DNA from: an uncultured Christensenella sp.
Lineage (GTDB): Bacteria; Bacillota; Clostridia; Christensenellales; Borkfalkiaceae
Reading direction: 5' to 3'
NCBI GenBank assembly: GCA_910583545.1
Contig: CAJTXM010000005.1
Coordinates: forward strand, 1-64,000
DNA length: 64,000 bases
Below are positions 23,396-32,503 of this stretch, piece after piece; the stretch's first letter is position 1, and every line of letters starts with the position of its first letter. The translations under genes and the position numbers were made by a program. The notes below the pieces were generated by a model. The model made no database searches, was not told the DNA's origin, and saw only the letters and a program-made list of their open reading frames with translations.

Positions 23396-23424
23396 ATTAT
23401 ATCATTTTGAGTTCATAATGTAAA
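23396..23424 (-). promoter_or_regulatory. grpB promoter, leaderless layout
   Basis: On the minus strand: TTTACA (23424-23419), 17 bases, TATAAT (23401-23396), 6 bases, ATG 23389. No ribosome binding site is present. Confidence 0.65.
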
Positions 23425-23497
23425 CAAAAATTTTTTATTGTTTGATTATGAATTGTGGCGATTTGACTTTTGAAGCGCAATTAACTATAATAAATCT

Positions 23498-23808
23498 ATG
23501 GCAACTACGAAAGATTTTTTACAATACGTGACAGAAAGGTTCAAGGAAATCGAAGGCGTTACTTTCCGTCCTATGATGAGAGAATATCTTATGTACTACA
23601 GGGGAAGCTCGTAGGTGGAATCTATGACAACAGAATACTTATTAAACCCATTGATGCGGCAAAGGAAATGTTCCCCGATGCGGCAATGGAGATCCCCTAC
23701 AAGGGTGCTAAGGCAATGATTTTACTCGAAGAGGGGGATTCGCGGTTTGTGAATACCTTATTCGAGAAAATGTATGCCGAATTGCCCGAACCGAAAAAGA
23801 AAAAATAA
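23498..23808 (+). pseudogene. TfoX N-terminal-domain gene broken by a frameshift
   Basis: From ATG 23498 the protein reads as a TfoX-like N-terminal domain (TERFKEIEGVTFRPMMREYL) and hits TAG at 23612-23614. The continuation of the same domain (GKLVGGIYDNRILIKPIDAA, then a region with YKGAKAMILLEE) is in another frame up to TAA 23806-23808. The break is in a run of four G at 23601-23604; one missing base restores the full protein of about 104 residues. It is either a true pseudogene or a sequencing or assembly error. Confidence 0.8.
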
Positions 23809-23826
23809 TCAGAACAGAGGTATAAA

Positions 23827-25161
23827 ATGACGTATATAGAAAAAGTATTGAATAACCTTATCAAAAATAATCCGAATGAACCCGAATTTCATCAGGCGGC
23901 GACTGAAATTCTGACGACGCTTGCTCCCGTTTTGGCAAAGTATCCTGAATACGAGGCGACTTCTCTTCTGGAGAGATTTACAGAACCTGAAAGGACAATT
24001 TTATTCCGTGTTCCGTGGATCGACGACAATGGCAATGTACACGTAAATAAAGGGTACCGAGTGCAATTTAACAGTGCAATCGGACCTTATAAGGGCGGTC
24101 TCAGATTTCATCCTTCGGTAAATCTGTCTATCATTAAATTTTTGGGGCTTGAACAGATTCTGAAAAACAGCCTTACTGGTCTTCCCATAGGCGGAGGGAA
24201 AGGCGGTTCCGATTTTGACCCGAAAGGTAAATCCGACAGGGAGATTATGGCGTTCTGTCAAAGCTTTATGACTGAGCTTTACAGACATGTTGGCGCCGAT
24301 ACGGACGTACCTGCAGGAGATATAGGAGTAGGGGGCAGAGAAATAGGTTATCTTTTCGGGCAGTATAAGCGTATCTGCGATGAGCACGTCGGCGTATTGA
24401 CCGGCAGGGGGCTTTCGTACGGCGGAAGTCTTGCGAGAACGGAGGCAACCGGTTACGGGCTTGTATACATTACCGAAGAAGCTATGCGAGTGCGCGGAGA
24501 CAGCTTTAAGGGTAAAAAAGTCATAATTTCAGGGTCCGGCAATGTGGCAATATACGCCTGCCAAAAAGCGCAGAGTTTGGGTGCGATGGTCGTTGCTATG
24601 TATGATTCAGACGGATATGTTTATGATGAAGAGGGAATTAAACTTGACATAATCAAGGAAATAAAAGAAGTTAAGAGGGGCAGAATCAAGGAATACGCTG
24701 AAAGAGTGAAAAGTGCAAAATACGAAAGTAACTGTAAAGGGATATGGAATATACCCTGCGACGTCGCTCTTCCCTGTGCAACTCAGAACGAAATTGACGA
24801 AGTTTCTGCAAAGGTGCTTGTCAAAAACGGAGTAAAATACGTCGCGGAAGGCGCAAATATGCCTTCGACTTTAAAGGCAATAGAAGTGTTTAAAAATTCC
24901 GATATCGTATTCCTTCCTGCGAAGGCGGCAAACGCGGGAGGTGTAGCTACTTCTGCTCTTGAAATGGCGCAGTCGTCGGGAAGATTATTCTGGAAGTTCG
25001 AAGAAGTAGATAAAAAGCTTAAAGAAATTATGATTAATATTTATCACAATATCGACAAAGCGGCAAGGGATTACGGTTATGATGGCGACTACGTTATGGG
25101 CGCCAATGTTGCGGGGTTTGTTAAAGTTGCCGAAGCTATGATGGCGCAAGGGATAGTCTAA
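23827..25161 (+). CDS. gdhA: NADP-type glutamate dehydrogenase
   Basis: 444 residues, the usual length of hexameric bacterial GDH. PIGGGKGGSDFDPKGKSDREIMAFCQSF carries the substrate-binding Lys, and VPAGDIGVGGREIGYLFGQYKR the catalytic Asp. The Rossmann domain begins at KVIISGSGNVAIYA. It aminates 2-oxoglutarate to glutamate using ammonium. Ribosome binding site AGAGGT. It stands alone downstream of the broken tfoX-like gene. Confidence 0.96.
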   Translation: MTYIEKVLNNLIKNNPNEPEFHQAATEILTTLAPVLAKYPEYEATSLLERFTEPERTILFRVPWIDDNGNVHVNKGYRVQFNSAIGPYKGGLRFHPSVNLSIIKFLGLEQILKNSLTGLPIGGGKGGSDFDPKGKSDREIMAFCQSFMTELYRHVGADTDVPAGDIGVGGREIGYLFGQYKRICDEHVGVLTGRGLSYGGSLARTEATGYGLVYITEEAMRVRGDSFKGKKVIISGSGNVAIYACQKAQSLGAMVVAMYDSDGYVYDEEGIKLDIIKEIKEVKRGRIKEYAERVKSAKYESNCKGIWNIPCDVALPCATQNEIDEVSAKVLVKNGVKYVAEGANMPSTLKAIEVFKNSDIVFLPAKAANAGGVATSALEMAQSSGRLFWKFEEVDKKLKEIMINIYHNIDKAARDYGYDGDYVMGANVAGFVKVAEAMMAQGIV

Positions 25162-25245
25162 ATAGTAGTGATTTGTGTGATTTTAAACACATATTAAGTA
25201 TTATGTCAGACATAAATTGAGTCAAAAGCTGATTTAAGGTGCAAG

Positions 25246-26325
25246 ATGGCAAATATTTTAATGACGACGGTCAATGCGGTTGTGCCGATAGTTCTTTTAA
25301 TTCTACTTGGATATGTTTTAAAAAGAATAGGCTTTTTAACCGTTGATTTTATTAAAGTCGGGAATAAATTAGTTTTCAGAGTGTTCCTGCCTTGTATGCT
25401 GTTTGTGAGCGTTTACGATAAAATGAATAGCTTTTCCGATATCCGTTGGGACGTCGTATTGTATTCCGTAATAATAATTTGCCTGATTTTTGCTTTGGGG
25501 GTTATCACCGCAATTGCGACAACGAAGAAGAAAAACAGGCGCGGTGTAATTTTGCAGTGTACGTTCAGAAGTAACTTTGCAATAATAGGGCTCACGCTTG
25601 TGGAGAGGCTTGGCGGAGATGCTGGCTTGGCTGGAATAGTTTCGGCTTTTACAATTCCCGTTTTCAACGTGTTTTCAGTAATAGCTCTTTCGGTGTTTGC
25701 GGAAAGAGAAGATAGTGCGTGTTCGACAGAGCCGTTTAAGGAAGGTATGGAAACACAGATCAAACCTTTAAAATCAAAGAAAAAGTATATAAAAGATATC
25801 GTTTTAAACGTTATCAAAAACCCCTTGATTATCGGTGTATTTGCAGGCTTAATGTGTGTTGCTGTAAGGGAGATACAGCGTGCCTGTTTCGGTGAAGCTG
25901 TATTTCGCCTTGACAATCAGCTTAAATTTTTGTACACGGTTGTTAAAGATCTGAAAATTATTGCCACGCCTTTGGCGTTGATCGTTCTCGGAGGGCAGTT
26001 TGAGTTTTCTGCGGTAAGGGGAATGACGAAAGAAATCGTTGTGGGGACGGTGTGGAGGATAATTTTAGCGCCGCTTATCGGTATAGGGCTTGCGGTAATT
26101 TTGAGCAAGTTTACGGATTTATTTGTTTTCGGTGCGGACGTCTATCCTGCACTTATAGCTTTGTTTGCGACTCCCGTAGCTGTATCGAGTGCCATAATGG
26201 CAGGCGAAATGAAGAGCGACGAACAGCTCGCGACTCAGCTGGTGGTGTGGACGAGTATAGGCTCGATTTTTACTATATTTATTATTGTCTTTGTGTTGAT
26301 GAATGCAGGATTGCTTATGGTATAA
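25246..26325 (+). CDS. AEC family transporter
   Basis: 359 residues with about ten membrane helices in two halves, separated by a charged cytoplasmic loop (around residues 165-190). The first helix (MTTVNAVVPIVLLILLGYVLKRIGFLT) and the late LFATPVAVSSAIMAGEMKSDEQLATQLVVWTS are typical of the auxin efflux carrier / malate permease family. Substrate unknown, possibly a carboxylate. Ribosome binding site AAGGTG. Confidence 0.88.
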   Translation: MANILMTTVNAVVPIVLLILLGYVLKRIGFLTVDFIKVGNKLVFRVFLPCMLFVSVYDKMNSFSDIRWDVVLYSVIIICLIFALGVITAIATTKKKNRRGVILQCTFRSNFAIIGLTLVERLGGDAGLAGIVSAFTIPVFNVFSVIALSVFAEREDSACSTEPFKEGMETQIKPLKSKKKYIKDIVLNVIKNPLIIGVFAGLMCVAVREIQRACFGEAVFRLDNQLKFLYTVVKDLKIIATPLALIVLGGQFEFSAVRGMTKEIVVGTVWRIILAPLIGIGLAVILSKFTDLFVFGADVYPALIALFATPVAVSSAIMAGEMKSDEQLATQLVVWTSIGSIFTIFIIVFVLMNAGLLMV

Positions 26326-26356
26326 AAAGCACCGAAATAATTTTCGGCGCTTTTTT
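26324..26356 (+). terminator. AEC terminator
   Basis: AAAAAGC..CCGAAA pairs with TTTCGG..GCTTTTT around the loop near 26338; a T tract follows. Confidence 0.8.
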
Positions 26357-26429
26357 AATTGACAAAACAAATTTTTTATTTTATACTAAAACAGTAGTTT
26401 TAAATCATATGTTTTAAATAGGGAAACGA

Positions 26430-27008
26430 ATGCCGCCGAAATCAAAATTTACAAAAGAAGAAATAACGGATATTGCTTTGAAGCTTGTTGAAAGAGAAGG
26501 GCTTGAAGCTTTGACTGCGCGTTCTCTCGGCAAAGAAGCCGGGAGTTCAGCGAGACCGATTTTTACTCTGTTTTCTAATATGGACGAGGTGAAGGAGCAG
26601 GTCAGAATATCCGCAAAAAAGTTTTATAACAGATACGTTGAAGAGGGGCTGAAAAACGGTCTTCCTTTTAAAGGCGTGGGAATTTCGTATGTAAGATTTG
26701 CGAAAGAGCATCCTAAACTGTTCCGTCTTCTGTTTATGAGCGAACAGACTGAAATTACGACGATGAACGGAATTTTGGGCGTCCTTGACGATAATTTTGA
26801 AAAAATTCTGAATTCGATTACAAAAACGTATTCTGTCGATATTGAGTCGGCAAAAAAAATGTATTTTCATTTGTGGATATATACTCACGGAATAGCTGTT
26901 TTGACAGTGTCAAACGTCTGCAAGTTTTCGGAAGACGAAATAAGCGAATTACTGACGTATCAATTCGTCAGTATTTATAAAAAAATCATAACTGAAAGTG
27001 AAAAATGA
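26430..27008 (+). CDS. TetR family transcriptional regulator of an ABC operon
   Basis: 192 residues. Helix-turn-helix LTARSLGKEAGSSARPIFTLFSNMDEV (about residues 29-55) marks a TetR protein with an unusual recognition helix (PIFTLF). The C-terminal half is a helical ligand domain. The stop overlaps the ABC ATPase start (ATGA), so it is the first gene of a TetR-ABC-permease operon and probably senses a compound handled by it. Confidence 0.87.
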   Translation: MPPKSKFTKEEITDIALKLVEREGLEALTARSLGKEAGSSARPIFTLFSNMDEVKEQVRISAKKFYNRYVEEGLKNGLPFKGVGISYVRFAKEHPKLFRLLFMSEQTEITTMNGILGVLDDNFEKILNSITKTYSVDIESAKKMYFHLWIYTHGIAVLTVSNVCKFSEDEISELLTYQFVSIYKKIITESEK

Positions 27009-27691
27009 TAGTAGCAAAAAATATTTATAAAACCTATAAAAACGGCTCGGTAAAAGTAATTAACGGTATTTCAGTTGAAATAGAAGACGGAAGTTTTACG
27101 GTGATTTCTGGGGCGTCGGGTTCTGGTAAATCTACATTGATGAGTATTCTTTCGGGCTTGGAGCGTCCCGACAGCGGTAAAATACTTTACGGCAAAGAAG
27201 ATATAACCATATTAAATGATAAAGATCTGACAAAGTTCAGAAGAGAAAATACGGGATTTATTTTTCAGCAGTATTACCTTTTATCGCATCTGAGCGTTGA
27301 TAAAAATGTGAAAATGGGCGCAGATCTCGTTAAAAACAGTGAATACAGAGAGATTATAAATGCGGTCGGGCTTGAAGATAAATTGAAAAGCCGTCCTTCC
27401 GAACTTTCGGGAGGCGAACAACAGCGGGTCTGTATTGCGCGCGCACTCGCAAAAAAGCCGAAAGTTTTATTTTTGGACGAGCCGACAGGCGCTCTCGACG
27501 AGGCTACGGGAAGAAGCGTGCTCGATTATTTAGTAAAACTGCAAAAATGCGACGGCTTTACTATGATAATGGTTACACACAATCTCAATATTGCCGACAT
27601 GGCCGACGTCGTGATAAAAATAGGTAGCGGTAAGATTGTCGGGATAAAAAAGAATAAAAATCCAAAATCCGCTTACGAGATAGGGTGGTAA
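27005..27691 (+). CDS. ABC transporter ATPase, MacB/LolD type
   Basis: 228 residues. Walker A GASGSGKST, Q-loop FIFQQYYLL, signature LSGGEQQRV and Walker B VLFLDEPTGALDEAT are all intact, followed by a switch His (MVTHNLNIADM). It powers an FtsX-type permease encoded 1 nt downstream. MacB-type pairs export peptides or lipoproteins, or act as resistance and signalling complexes. Confidence 0.93.
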   Translation: MIVAKNIYKTYKNGSVKVINGISVEIEDGSFTVISGASGSGKSTLMSILSGLERPDSGKILYGKEDITILNDKDLTKFRRENTGFIFQQYYLLSHLSVDKNVKMGADLVKNSEYREIINAVGLEDKLKSRPSELSGGEQQRVCIARALAKKPKVLFLDEPTGALDEATGRSVLDYLVKLQKCDGFTMIMVTHNLNIADMADVVIKIGSGKIVGIKKNKNPKSAYEIGW

Positions 27692-27692
27692 A

Positions 27693-28835
27693 ATGATAAT
27701 CGGTTTAAAAGACAGTTTAAAGCTGATAGGAATCATTATAGTATCTTTTTGCGCGGTGTTCGTGTGCACTTTCTTTCTCAATTTCTATCTTGATGCAAAG
27801 TCGATAGAGCATTTATTGGCGACGGAAAACGAGATGATACTCTATAACGCGCAGATGTTGACTGCTAAATTCACGTGCTCGATAAGCGGAGGTTTCCTTG
27901 CTCTTATAGCTGTTGTTATGCTTGTTTTCTATCTGAAACTTTACATAAATTCGCATTGCAGTCAATTAGGCGTTTTGAAAGCTATGGGATATTCCGATTC
28001 CGAAATTTCACTGCGGTTTTGCGTTTTCGGCGTCAGCGTTTTTATCGGAACGGCTCTCGGTTTTTGTGTAGGCTTTGCTTATATGCCGCAAGTTTATAAA
28101 AGCCTGACAGTCGACGGTTTGCCTGAGGTTGCGATAAATTTTCATCCTGTTTTACTAATCGTGCTCGTTTTTATGCCGACAGTATTCTATTCTGCTTTAT
28201 CTGTTTTATTTGCTTTTTATCAATTAAAAAGACCCGTGCTTGATATGTTGCGCGGTAAAACGGTAAAAGAGAAAAAAGAAAAGATAGTTCGTAAGGATAA
28301 AGACAGAAGTTTTTTATCGGAAATTTTTGTCGGAACGCTGAAAACTAAAAAATTGCTTTCGTTTTTTATCGCATTTGCCTGTTTCTGTTTTTCGGCGATG
28401 GTGCAGATGGGCTTTTCAATGAAACAGCTCAGTTCAGAAGAAATGGGAATTATGATATTGTTGATCGGTATTGTTTTAGCGGTAACTACGCTGTTTATGG
28501 CAACAACCACTGTTTTGAAAAACAACGTCAAAAACGTTTCAATTATGAAAGCTTTCGGATATTCGATGAAAGAATATTCTTTCGCTGTTCTTTCGGGTTA
28601 TAATATTTTTGCTTTTGCCGGATTTGCGGTCGGTACTGTCTATCAGTATGTACTTTTGAAATTGATGGTAGGCGTAATTTATAAGGACGTTGCGGCGGTT
28701 ACCTCTTACAATTTCGATATACCGTTATTTTTTATAACATTAGCTGTTTTTACGGTTCTGTATGAGGGTATAATGGCTTTTTATGCATTCAGAATGAGTA
28801 GAATTTCAGTAAAGGAAGTAATGACGGAGAATTAA
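27693..28835 (+). CDS. FtsX-family ABC permease
   Basis: 380 residues with two FtsX-type repeats. Each repeat has a hydrophobic helix pair and the conserved cytoplasmic coupling segment (LGVLKAMGYSDSEI in the first half, VSIMKAFGYSMKEY in the second). The large extracellular domain of MacB is missing. It forms the membrane part of the transporter with the ATPase encoded just before it. Confidence 0.87.
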   Translation: MIIGLKDSLKLIGIIIVSFCAVFVCTFFLNFYLDAKSIEHLLATENEMILYNAQMLTAKFTCSISGGFLALIAVVMLVFYLKLYINSHCSQLGVLKAMGYSDSEISLRFCVFGVSVFIGTALGFCVGFAYMPQVYKSLTVDGLPEVAINFHPVLLIVLVFMPTVFYSALSVLFAFYQLKRPVLDMLRGKTVKEKKEKIVRKDKDRSFLSEIFVGTLKTKKLLSFFIAFACFCFSAMVQMGFSMKQLSSEEMGIMILLIGIVLAVTTLFMATTTVLKNNVKNVSIMKAFGYSMKEYSFAVLSGYNIFAFAGFAVGTVYQYVLLKLMVGVIYKDVAAVTSYNFDIPLFFITLAVFTVLYEGIMAFYAFRMSRISVKEVMTEN

Positions 28836-28843
28836 AATTCATT

Positions 28844-29341
28844 ATGAAAATTAAAATTTTCGATGACAATAAACACTTGAAAATAAGTAAGATAATAGCT
28901 CTGATATTTACTGGAATTTTGCTTTTATGGTTTACCTTTGATTTAACGGGTTTAAAATTCGGTAAAACTAAAATTGTAACTTCAGCTTTTGTTGACGAGC
29001 CTGTTGATGTTTTGTTTTATTTGATTTATGTTGTGAGTATAACCTTTTTTATATTAACAGACAAAATAGGTAAATATTTTTTAGGGGCATTTTTATTGTT
29101 ATGGGGTACATTCCAATTTGCTATATATTTCAAATCGGGAGAAAGTATAGTTGCTTATAATAAAACTTTTGCCGATACCCATCATATTATAGCTGCATCG
29201 AATGACGCATTAATAAAAGATACATATCACATATTTTTGGATATTTTGATTTTGCTCGCGCTGATTTTGGTAGTGGTGTTTTCAGTTGCTAAAATAATTG
29301 CAAACAATAAAAAACGAAAACTACGGAAAATTAATTTGTAA
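28844..29341 (+). CDS. Membrane protein of the TetR-ABC operon
   Basis: 165 residues with four membrane helices (about 17-33, 52-72, 77-95 and 128-152). It lies 8 nt after the permease gene. Accessory membrane proteins are common in such operons, but no family is recognised. Confidence 0.6.
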   Translation: MKIKIFDDNKHLKISKIIALIFTGILLLWFTFDLTGLKFGKTKIVTSAFVDEPVDVLFYLIYVVSITFFILTDKIGKYFLGAFLLLWGTFQFAIYFKSGESIVAYNKTFADTHHIIAASNDALIKDTYHIFLDILILLALILVVVFSVAKIIANNKKRKLRKINL

Positions 29342-29358
29342 AGGCGGATAAAATTTGT

Positions 29359-29387
29359 TTGATTTTTAATTGCGGTTGTAGTACTAT
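29359..29387 (+). promoter_or_regulatory. tRNA-Arg promoter
   Basis: TTGATT (29359-29364), 17 bases, TACTAT (29382-29387), about 20 bases before the tRNA 5' end. Confidence 0.6.
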
Positions 29388-29407
29388 ATTAATGTTATCA
29401 AATTTAT

Positions 29408-29482
29408 GCTTCCGTAGTTAAATGGATATAATAAACCCCTCCTAAGGGTTAGTTATGGGTTCGATTCCCGTCGGGAGTACCA
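29408..29482 (+). tRNA. tRNA-Arg(CCT)
   Basis: Acceptor GCTTCCG pairs with CGGGAGT (two G-U pairs), discriminator A and encoded CCA (29480-29482). Anticodon stem AACCC/GGGTT with loop CTCCTAA gives CCT. The T-arm GGGTTCGATTCCC is intact. Confidence 0.95.
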
Positions 29483-29483
29483 A

Positions 29484-29524
29484 AAAAATTCATAACGTCA
29501 AAAAAGAACGTTATGAATTTTTTT
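29484..29524 (+). terminator. tRNA-Arg terminator
   Basis: ATTCATAACGT pairs with ACGTTATGAAT around a loop at about 29499-29507, followed by a run of T. Confidence 0.9.
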
Positions 29525-29544
29525 ATATTCAGAGGTGAATAGAA

Positions 29545-29784
29545 ATGAACGAATTGCTTTCGAATTTGGAAAAAGTACATACCACTGAAATGGGTGAAGC
29601 GAGAATAAAGAAAAACTTAAATATCGACTGTGCCGACATTGTTGCCTATTGTGTTGAAAAAATCAATAAGGAAAATTGCGCAATAGCAAGAGAGGGAAAG
29701 AACTGGTATGCTACAGTCGACGGTCAGATTTTTACCGTCAACGCTTACAGCTATACAATCATTACTGCACATAGGTGTAAGTAA
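29545..29784 (+). CDS. DUF3781 family protein
   Basis: 79 residues. The C-terminal GKNWYATVDGQIFTVNAYSYTIITAH is the conserved core of the DUF3781 family, and the N-terminal LEKVHTTEMGEARIKKNL the second block. The function of the family is unknown. Ribosome binding site AGAGGTG. It may share the tRNA-Arg promoter only if the terminator in between is leaky. Confidence 0.8.
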   Translation: MNELLSNLEKVHTTEMGEARIKKNLNIDCADIVAYCVEKINKENCAIAREGKNWYATVDGQIFTVNAYSYTIITAHRCK

Positions 29785-29801
29785 ACGATTGGATTAAACG
29801 C

Positions 29802-29832
29802 AAAAAAGGCAAGCGCATTGCGCTTGCCTTTA
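29802..29832. terminator. Bidirectional terminator between DUF3781 gene and rpsT
   Basis: AAAGGCAAGCGCA (29805-29817) pairs with TGCGCTTGCCTTT (29819-29831); T-rich tracts follow on both strands. Confidence 0.85.
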
Positions 29833-29846
29833 AACGTTTGCTTATT

Positions 29847-30110
29847 TTACGCCATAGCGTTCAATTTCTTTGCAAGTCCGGATTTCTTGTTTGCAGCGGT
29901 ATTCTTTTTGATCACGCCTTTGGAAACTGCGCTGTCGATTATAGAGCAGGTATAGGGGAAGAGTTTGGTTGCGCCTTCCTTATCGCCTGCGGATACCAAA
30001 GCAAGGAATTTCTTAACTTCGGTTCTCATCTCGGATTTAACAGCCTTGTTTCTCTCTGTTTTTTTGTCGATGACCAAAACACGCTTTTTAGCTGACTTTA
30101 TGTTAGGCAT
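29847..30110 (-). CDS. rpsT: 30S ribosomal protein S20
   Basis: 87 residues, very basic and helical. PNIKSAKKRVLVIDKKTERNKAVKSEMRTEVKKF at the N-terminus and KKNTAANKKSGLAKKLNAMA at the C-terminus are family signatures. S20 binds 16S rRNA early in assembly. AAGGAG precedes the ATG at good spacing. Confidence 0.97.
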   Translation of the reverse strand: MPNIKSAKKRVLVIDKKTERNKAVKSEMRTEVKKFLALVSAGDKEGATKLFPYTCSIIDSAVSKGVIKKNTAANKKSGLAKKLNAMA

Positions 30111-30248
30111 TTACTATCTCCTTGTAAACGATTTTACTTGAATTACTGTGTAATTTTATCATATTAAAGTATAATTGTAAACTGTTTTTTGATTGCTTTT
30201 ATAAAAAATTTAATATATTTTATTGCTCCGTAATATTAATAGTAGTGT

Positions 30249-31007
30249 ATGGAAAAAGTTTTAAATCCAACCGTTTGTTTTTTTGACAGCGGTATAGGCG
30301 GACTTTGTCTTTTATACGAATGTGTGCGTAAACTTCCTGACGTTGACTTCGTTTACTTTGCCGATAACGAAAATGTGCCTTACGGTTCGCTTGATAAAAA
30401 TACGCTGATTGCCAAAGTGGACGAAATATTTTTGCGGATACAAAATCTGAACCCTTCAGCGGTTGTTGTAGCCTGCAATACGGTAACGGCAAACTGCATA
30501 GATTATCTCAGAAATAAATATAAATTCGATATTATAGGGATTCAGCCTGCCGTAAAACCGGCGTCAAAACAAGGCGGAAAATGTCTTGTGCTTGCAACGC
30601 CTGCCACGTCTAAGAGTGAGGCGTTGACGGAACTGATAAAAAAATTCGGAAACGGCAATATGGAAATTTTCGCAAACGAAAATCTTGCTTCTTATATTGA
30701 AAATCATATTGACGAACTGAATTATTCGGACATTGTAAAGTTGCTGCCGCAGAAACGGTTCGATTCGGTGGTTTTAGGCTGCACGCACTATATCTTTATA
30801 AAAGATATAGTAAAAAGTTTTTATAAATGCCCTGTTTTTGATGGAATTGAGGGAACTGCCGACCATTTATGCGAAAAATTAGGGAAAAATGACCACCGAG
30901 GCAAAAGAGCACAGAAAATTACGTTTTCAGGCGGTTTTGAGTACAAAAACAGGGGGATATTCAGAAAGCTGATTAGCGAAAAAGGTATATCTGCCCTAAA
31001 TGAATAG
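30249..31007 (+). CDS. murI: Glutamate racemase
   Basis: 252 residues. The two catalytic cysteines are in VVACNTVTAN and VLGCTHY; FFDSGIGG is the N-terminal substrate motif. It makes D-glutamate for peptidoglycan. The gene is the last before mraZ, with a 110-base gap that holds the mraZ promoter. No clear ribosome binding site precedes the ATG; a leaderless or very short leader is possible. Confidence 0.95.
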   Translation: MEKVLNPTVCFFDSGIGGLCLLYECVRKLPDVDFVYFADNENVPYGSLDKNTLIAKVDEIFLRIQNLNPSAVVVACNTVTANCIDYLRNKYKFDIIGIQPAVKPASKQGGKCLVLATPATSKSEALTELIKKFGNGNMEIFANENLASYIENHIDELNYSDIVKLLPQKRFDSVVLGCTHYIFIKDIVKSFYKCPVFDGIEGTADHLCEKLGKNDHRGKRAQKITFSGGFEYKNRGIFRKLISEKGISALNE

Positions 31008-31043
31008 GTGAAAAATAAAAAAAATCTTAAAATTTTTAAAAAA

Positions 31044-31087
31044 ATGGTTAATTGTGGTTGACAGTGGTCGGGTTTAGGGCTTATAAT
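31044..31087 (+). promoter_or_regulatory. mraZ promoter with MraZ-box repeats
   Basis: TTGACA (31058-31063), 18 bases, TATAAT (31082-31087). Three TGGT-type repeats start at 31044, 31054 and 31064 with a strict 10-bp period, as in MraZ-binding sites of other bacteria. They overlap the -35 box, which fits autorepression of the division cluster by MraZ. Confidence 0.7.
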
Positions 31088-31116
31088 GAACTTACAATTC
31101 ATTCAAAGGACAGAAT

Positions 31117-31539
31117 ATGTTACTTACCGGTAAATACGAACATCAGATTGATGCTAAAAACCGAATAAGAATTCCGACGAAGTTGAAGGGGAACGAGGAC
31201 AAAGTTTATTTTTCCAAGGGAACCGACGGATGTATTTTTGTGCTCTTTGAAGATTACGTACAGGAAAAAGTTGCAATTTTAAACAACGTAAGAATAAATG
31301 ACAGAGATGGGCAGAGGGGCGTAAGAGCTTTTACGAACTCGTTGACTCCCGTCGAAGCGGATACTCAGGGAAGACTTGTTATACCGTCGGAACTGATCAC
31401 CTATGCAAATATCAAAAAAGATGTAACTATTTGCGGTTCCGGTTCAAGAATAGAAGTCTGGGCTAAGGAAGTTTACGAAAAATATGTTGCCGAAAGTCAG
31501 GGCTTTGACGAAGATATAAGCTATTTGGATATGATTTAA
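31117..31539 (+). CDS. mraZ: MraZ, regulator of the division cluster
   Basis: 140 residues with two AbrB/SpoVT-like repeats: GKYEHQIDAKNRIRIPTKLK near the start and SLTPVEADTQGRLVIPSEL near residue 85. MraZ binds the repeats upstream of its own gene and represses dcw transcription in several bacteria. Ribosome binding site AAAGGA. First gene of the mraZ-ftsQ run. Confidence 0.96.
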   Translation: MLLTGKYEHQIDAKNRIRIPTKLKGNEDKVYFSKGTDGCIFVLFEDYVQEKVAILNNVRINDRDGQRGVRAFTNSLTPVEADTQGRLVIPSELITYANIKKDVTICGSGSRIEVWAKEVYEKYVAESQGFDEDISYLDMI

Positions 31540-31541
31540 AA

Positions 31542-32483
31542 ATGAAAGACTTTTCGCATATACCCGTTATGCTTAATGAGTGTATCGAGGGTTTGAATAT
31601 TAAAAACGGCGGAATTTATTTTGACGGAACGGTAGGCGGAGCGGGACATTCTTACGAAATTTTAAAAAACTCTTCGCCGGACGGCAGGCTGATAGCCACC
31701 GACCTCGATGAGGATGCAATCAGCTTCGCAAGCGCAAAACTTGCCGAGTTTGAAGGCAGATTTAAAATCTACAAATCGAATTATAAAGATTTTGAAGAAG
31801 TTTTAAATAGTGAAAATATAGATTTTCTTGACGGAGCGTTGCTCGATTTCGGAGTTTCAAGTTTTCAGCTTGACTGCGAAGAGAGAGGGTTTTCATATAT
31901 GAAACCTAATGCTCCCCTCGATATGCGGATGGATAAGACGGCGCCTTTTACGGCTGAAAAGATTCTTAACGAATATCCGCAGAGTGAAATAGCAAAAATT
32001 TTAAAAATTTACGGAGAAGAAAAATTTGCAAATAAAATCGCCGATAACATTGTGAGAGCGCGAACCCGAAAGCCTCTTAAAACGTGCGGTGAGTTGGTAG
32101 ATATCATAGAGAGCAGCATACCTGCAAAATTCAAAGCAAACGGACCGTGTTCAAGAAAAAGTTTTCAGGCGATCAGAATTGCCGTAAACAAAGAGTTGGA
32201 AGGTTTGTACGACTGCGTCTTAAAGCTTACCCGAAAGCTTAAAAAGGGCGGTAGAATAGTAATTCTTACGTTCCATTCGCTTGAAGACAGAATCGTAAAA
32301 CAGGCTTTCAAGATGCTTGAATGTGACTGCATTTGCGATAAAGGATTGCCGGTGTGTGTGTGCGGAAAGAGAAAAGAGGTTGAAATTATAACAAAAAAAC
32401 CTATTACGGCAAGCGTAAAAGAGATGGCGCTCAATTCAAGATCTAAATGCGCTAAACTCAGAATTGCGGAAAAAATTATTTAA
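31542..32483 (+). CDS. rsmH: 16S rRNA m4C1402 methyltransferase RsmH
   Basis: 313 residues. SAM-binding motif FDGTVGGAGHSYEILKN near residue 28, LLDFGVSSFQLD and FSYMKPNAPLDMRMD are the RsmH signatures; the late ILTFHSLEDRIVKQAF is also conserved. It methylates C1402 of 16S rRNA. It is 2 nt downstream of mraZ, in the same operon. Confidence 0.95.
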   Translation: MKDFSHIPVMLNECIEGLNIKNGGIYFDGTVGGAGHSYEILKNSSPDGRLIATDLDEDAISFASAKLAEFEGRFKIYKSNYKDFEEVLNSENIDFLDGALLDFGVSSFQLDCEERGFSYMKPNAPLDMRMDKTAPFTAEKILNEYPQSEIAKILKIYGEEKFANKIADNIVRARTRKPLKTCGELVDIIESSIPAKFKANGPCSRKSFQAIRIAVNKELEGLYDCVLKLTRKLKKGGRIVILTFHSLEDRIVKQAFKMLECDCICDKGLPVCVCGKRKEVEIITKKPITASVKEMALNSRSKCAKLRIAEKII

Positions 32484-32503
32484 AGTGCGATAAGGAGAAA
32501 ATT

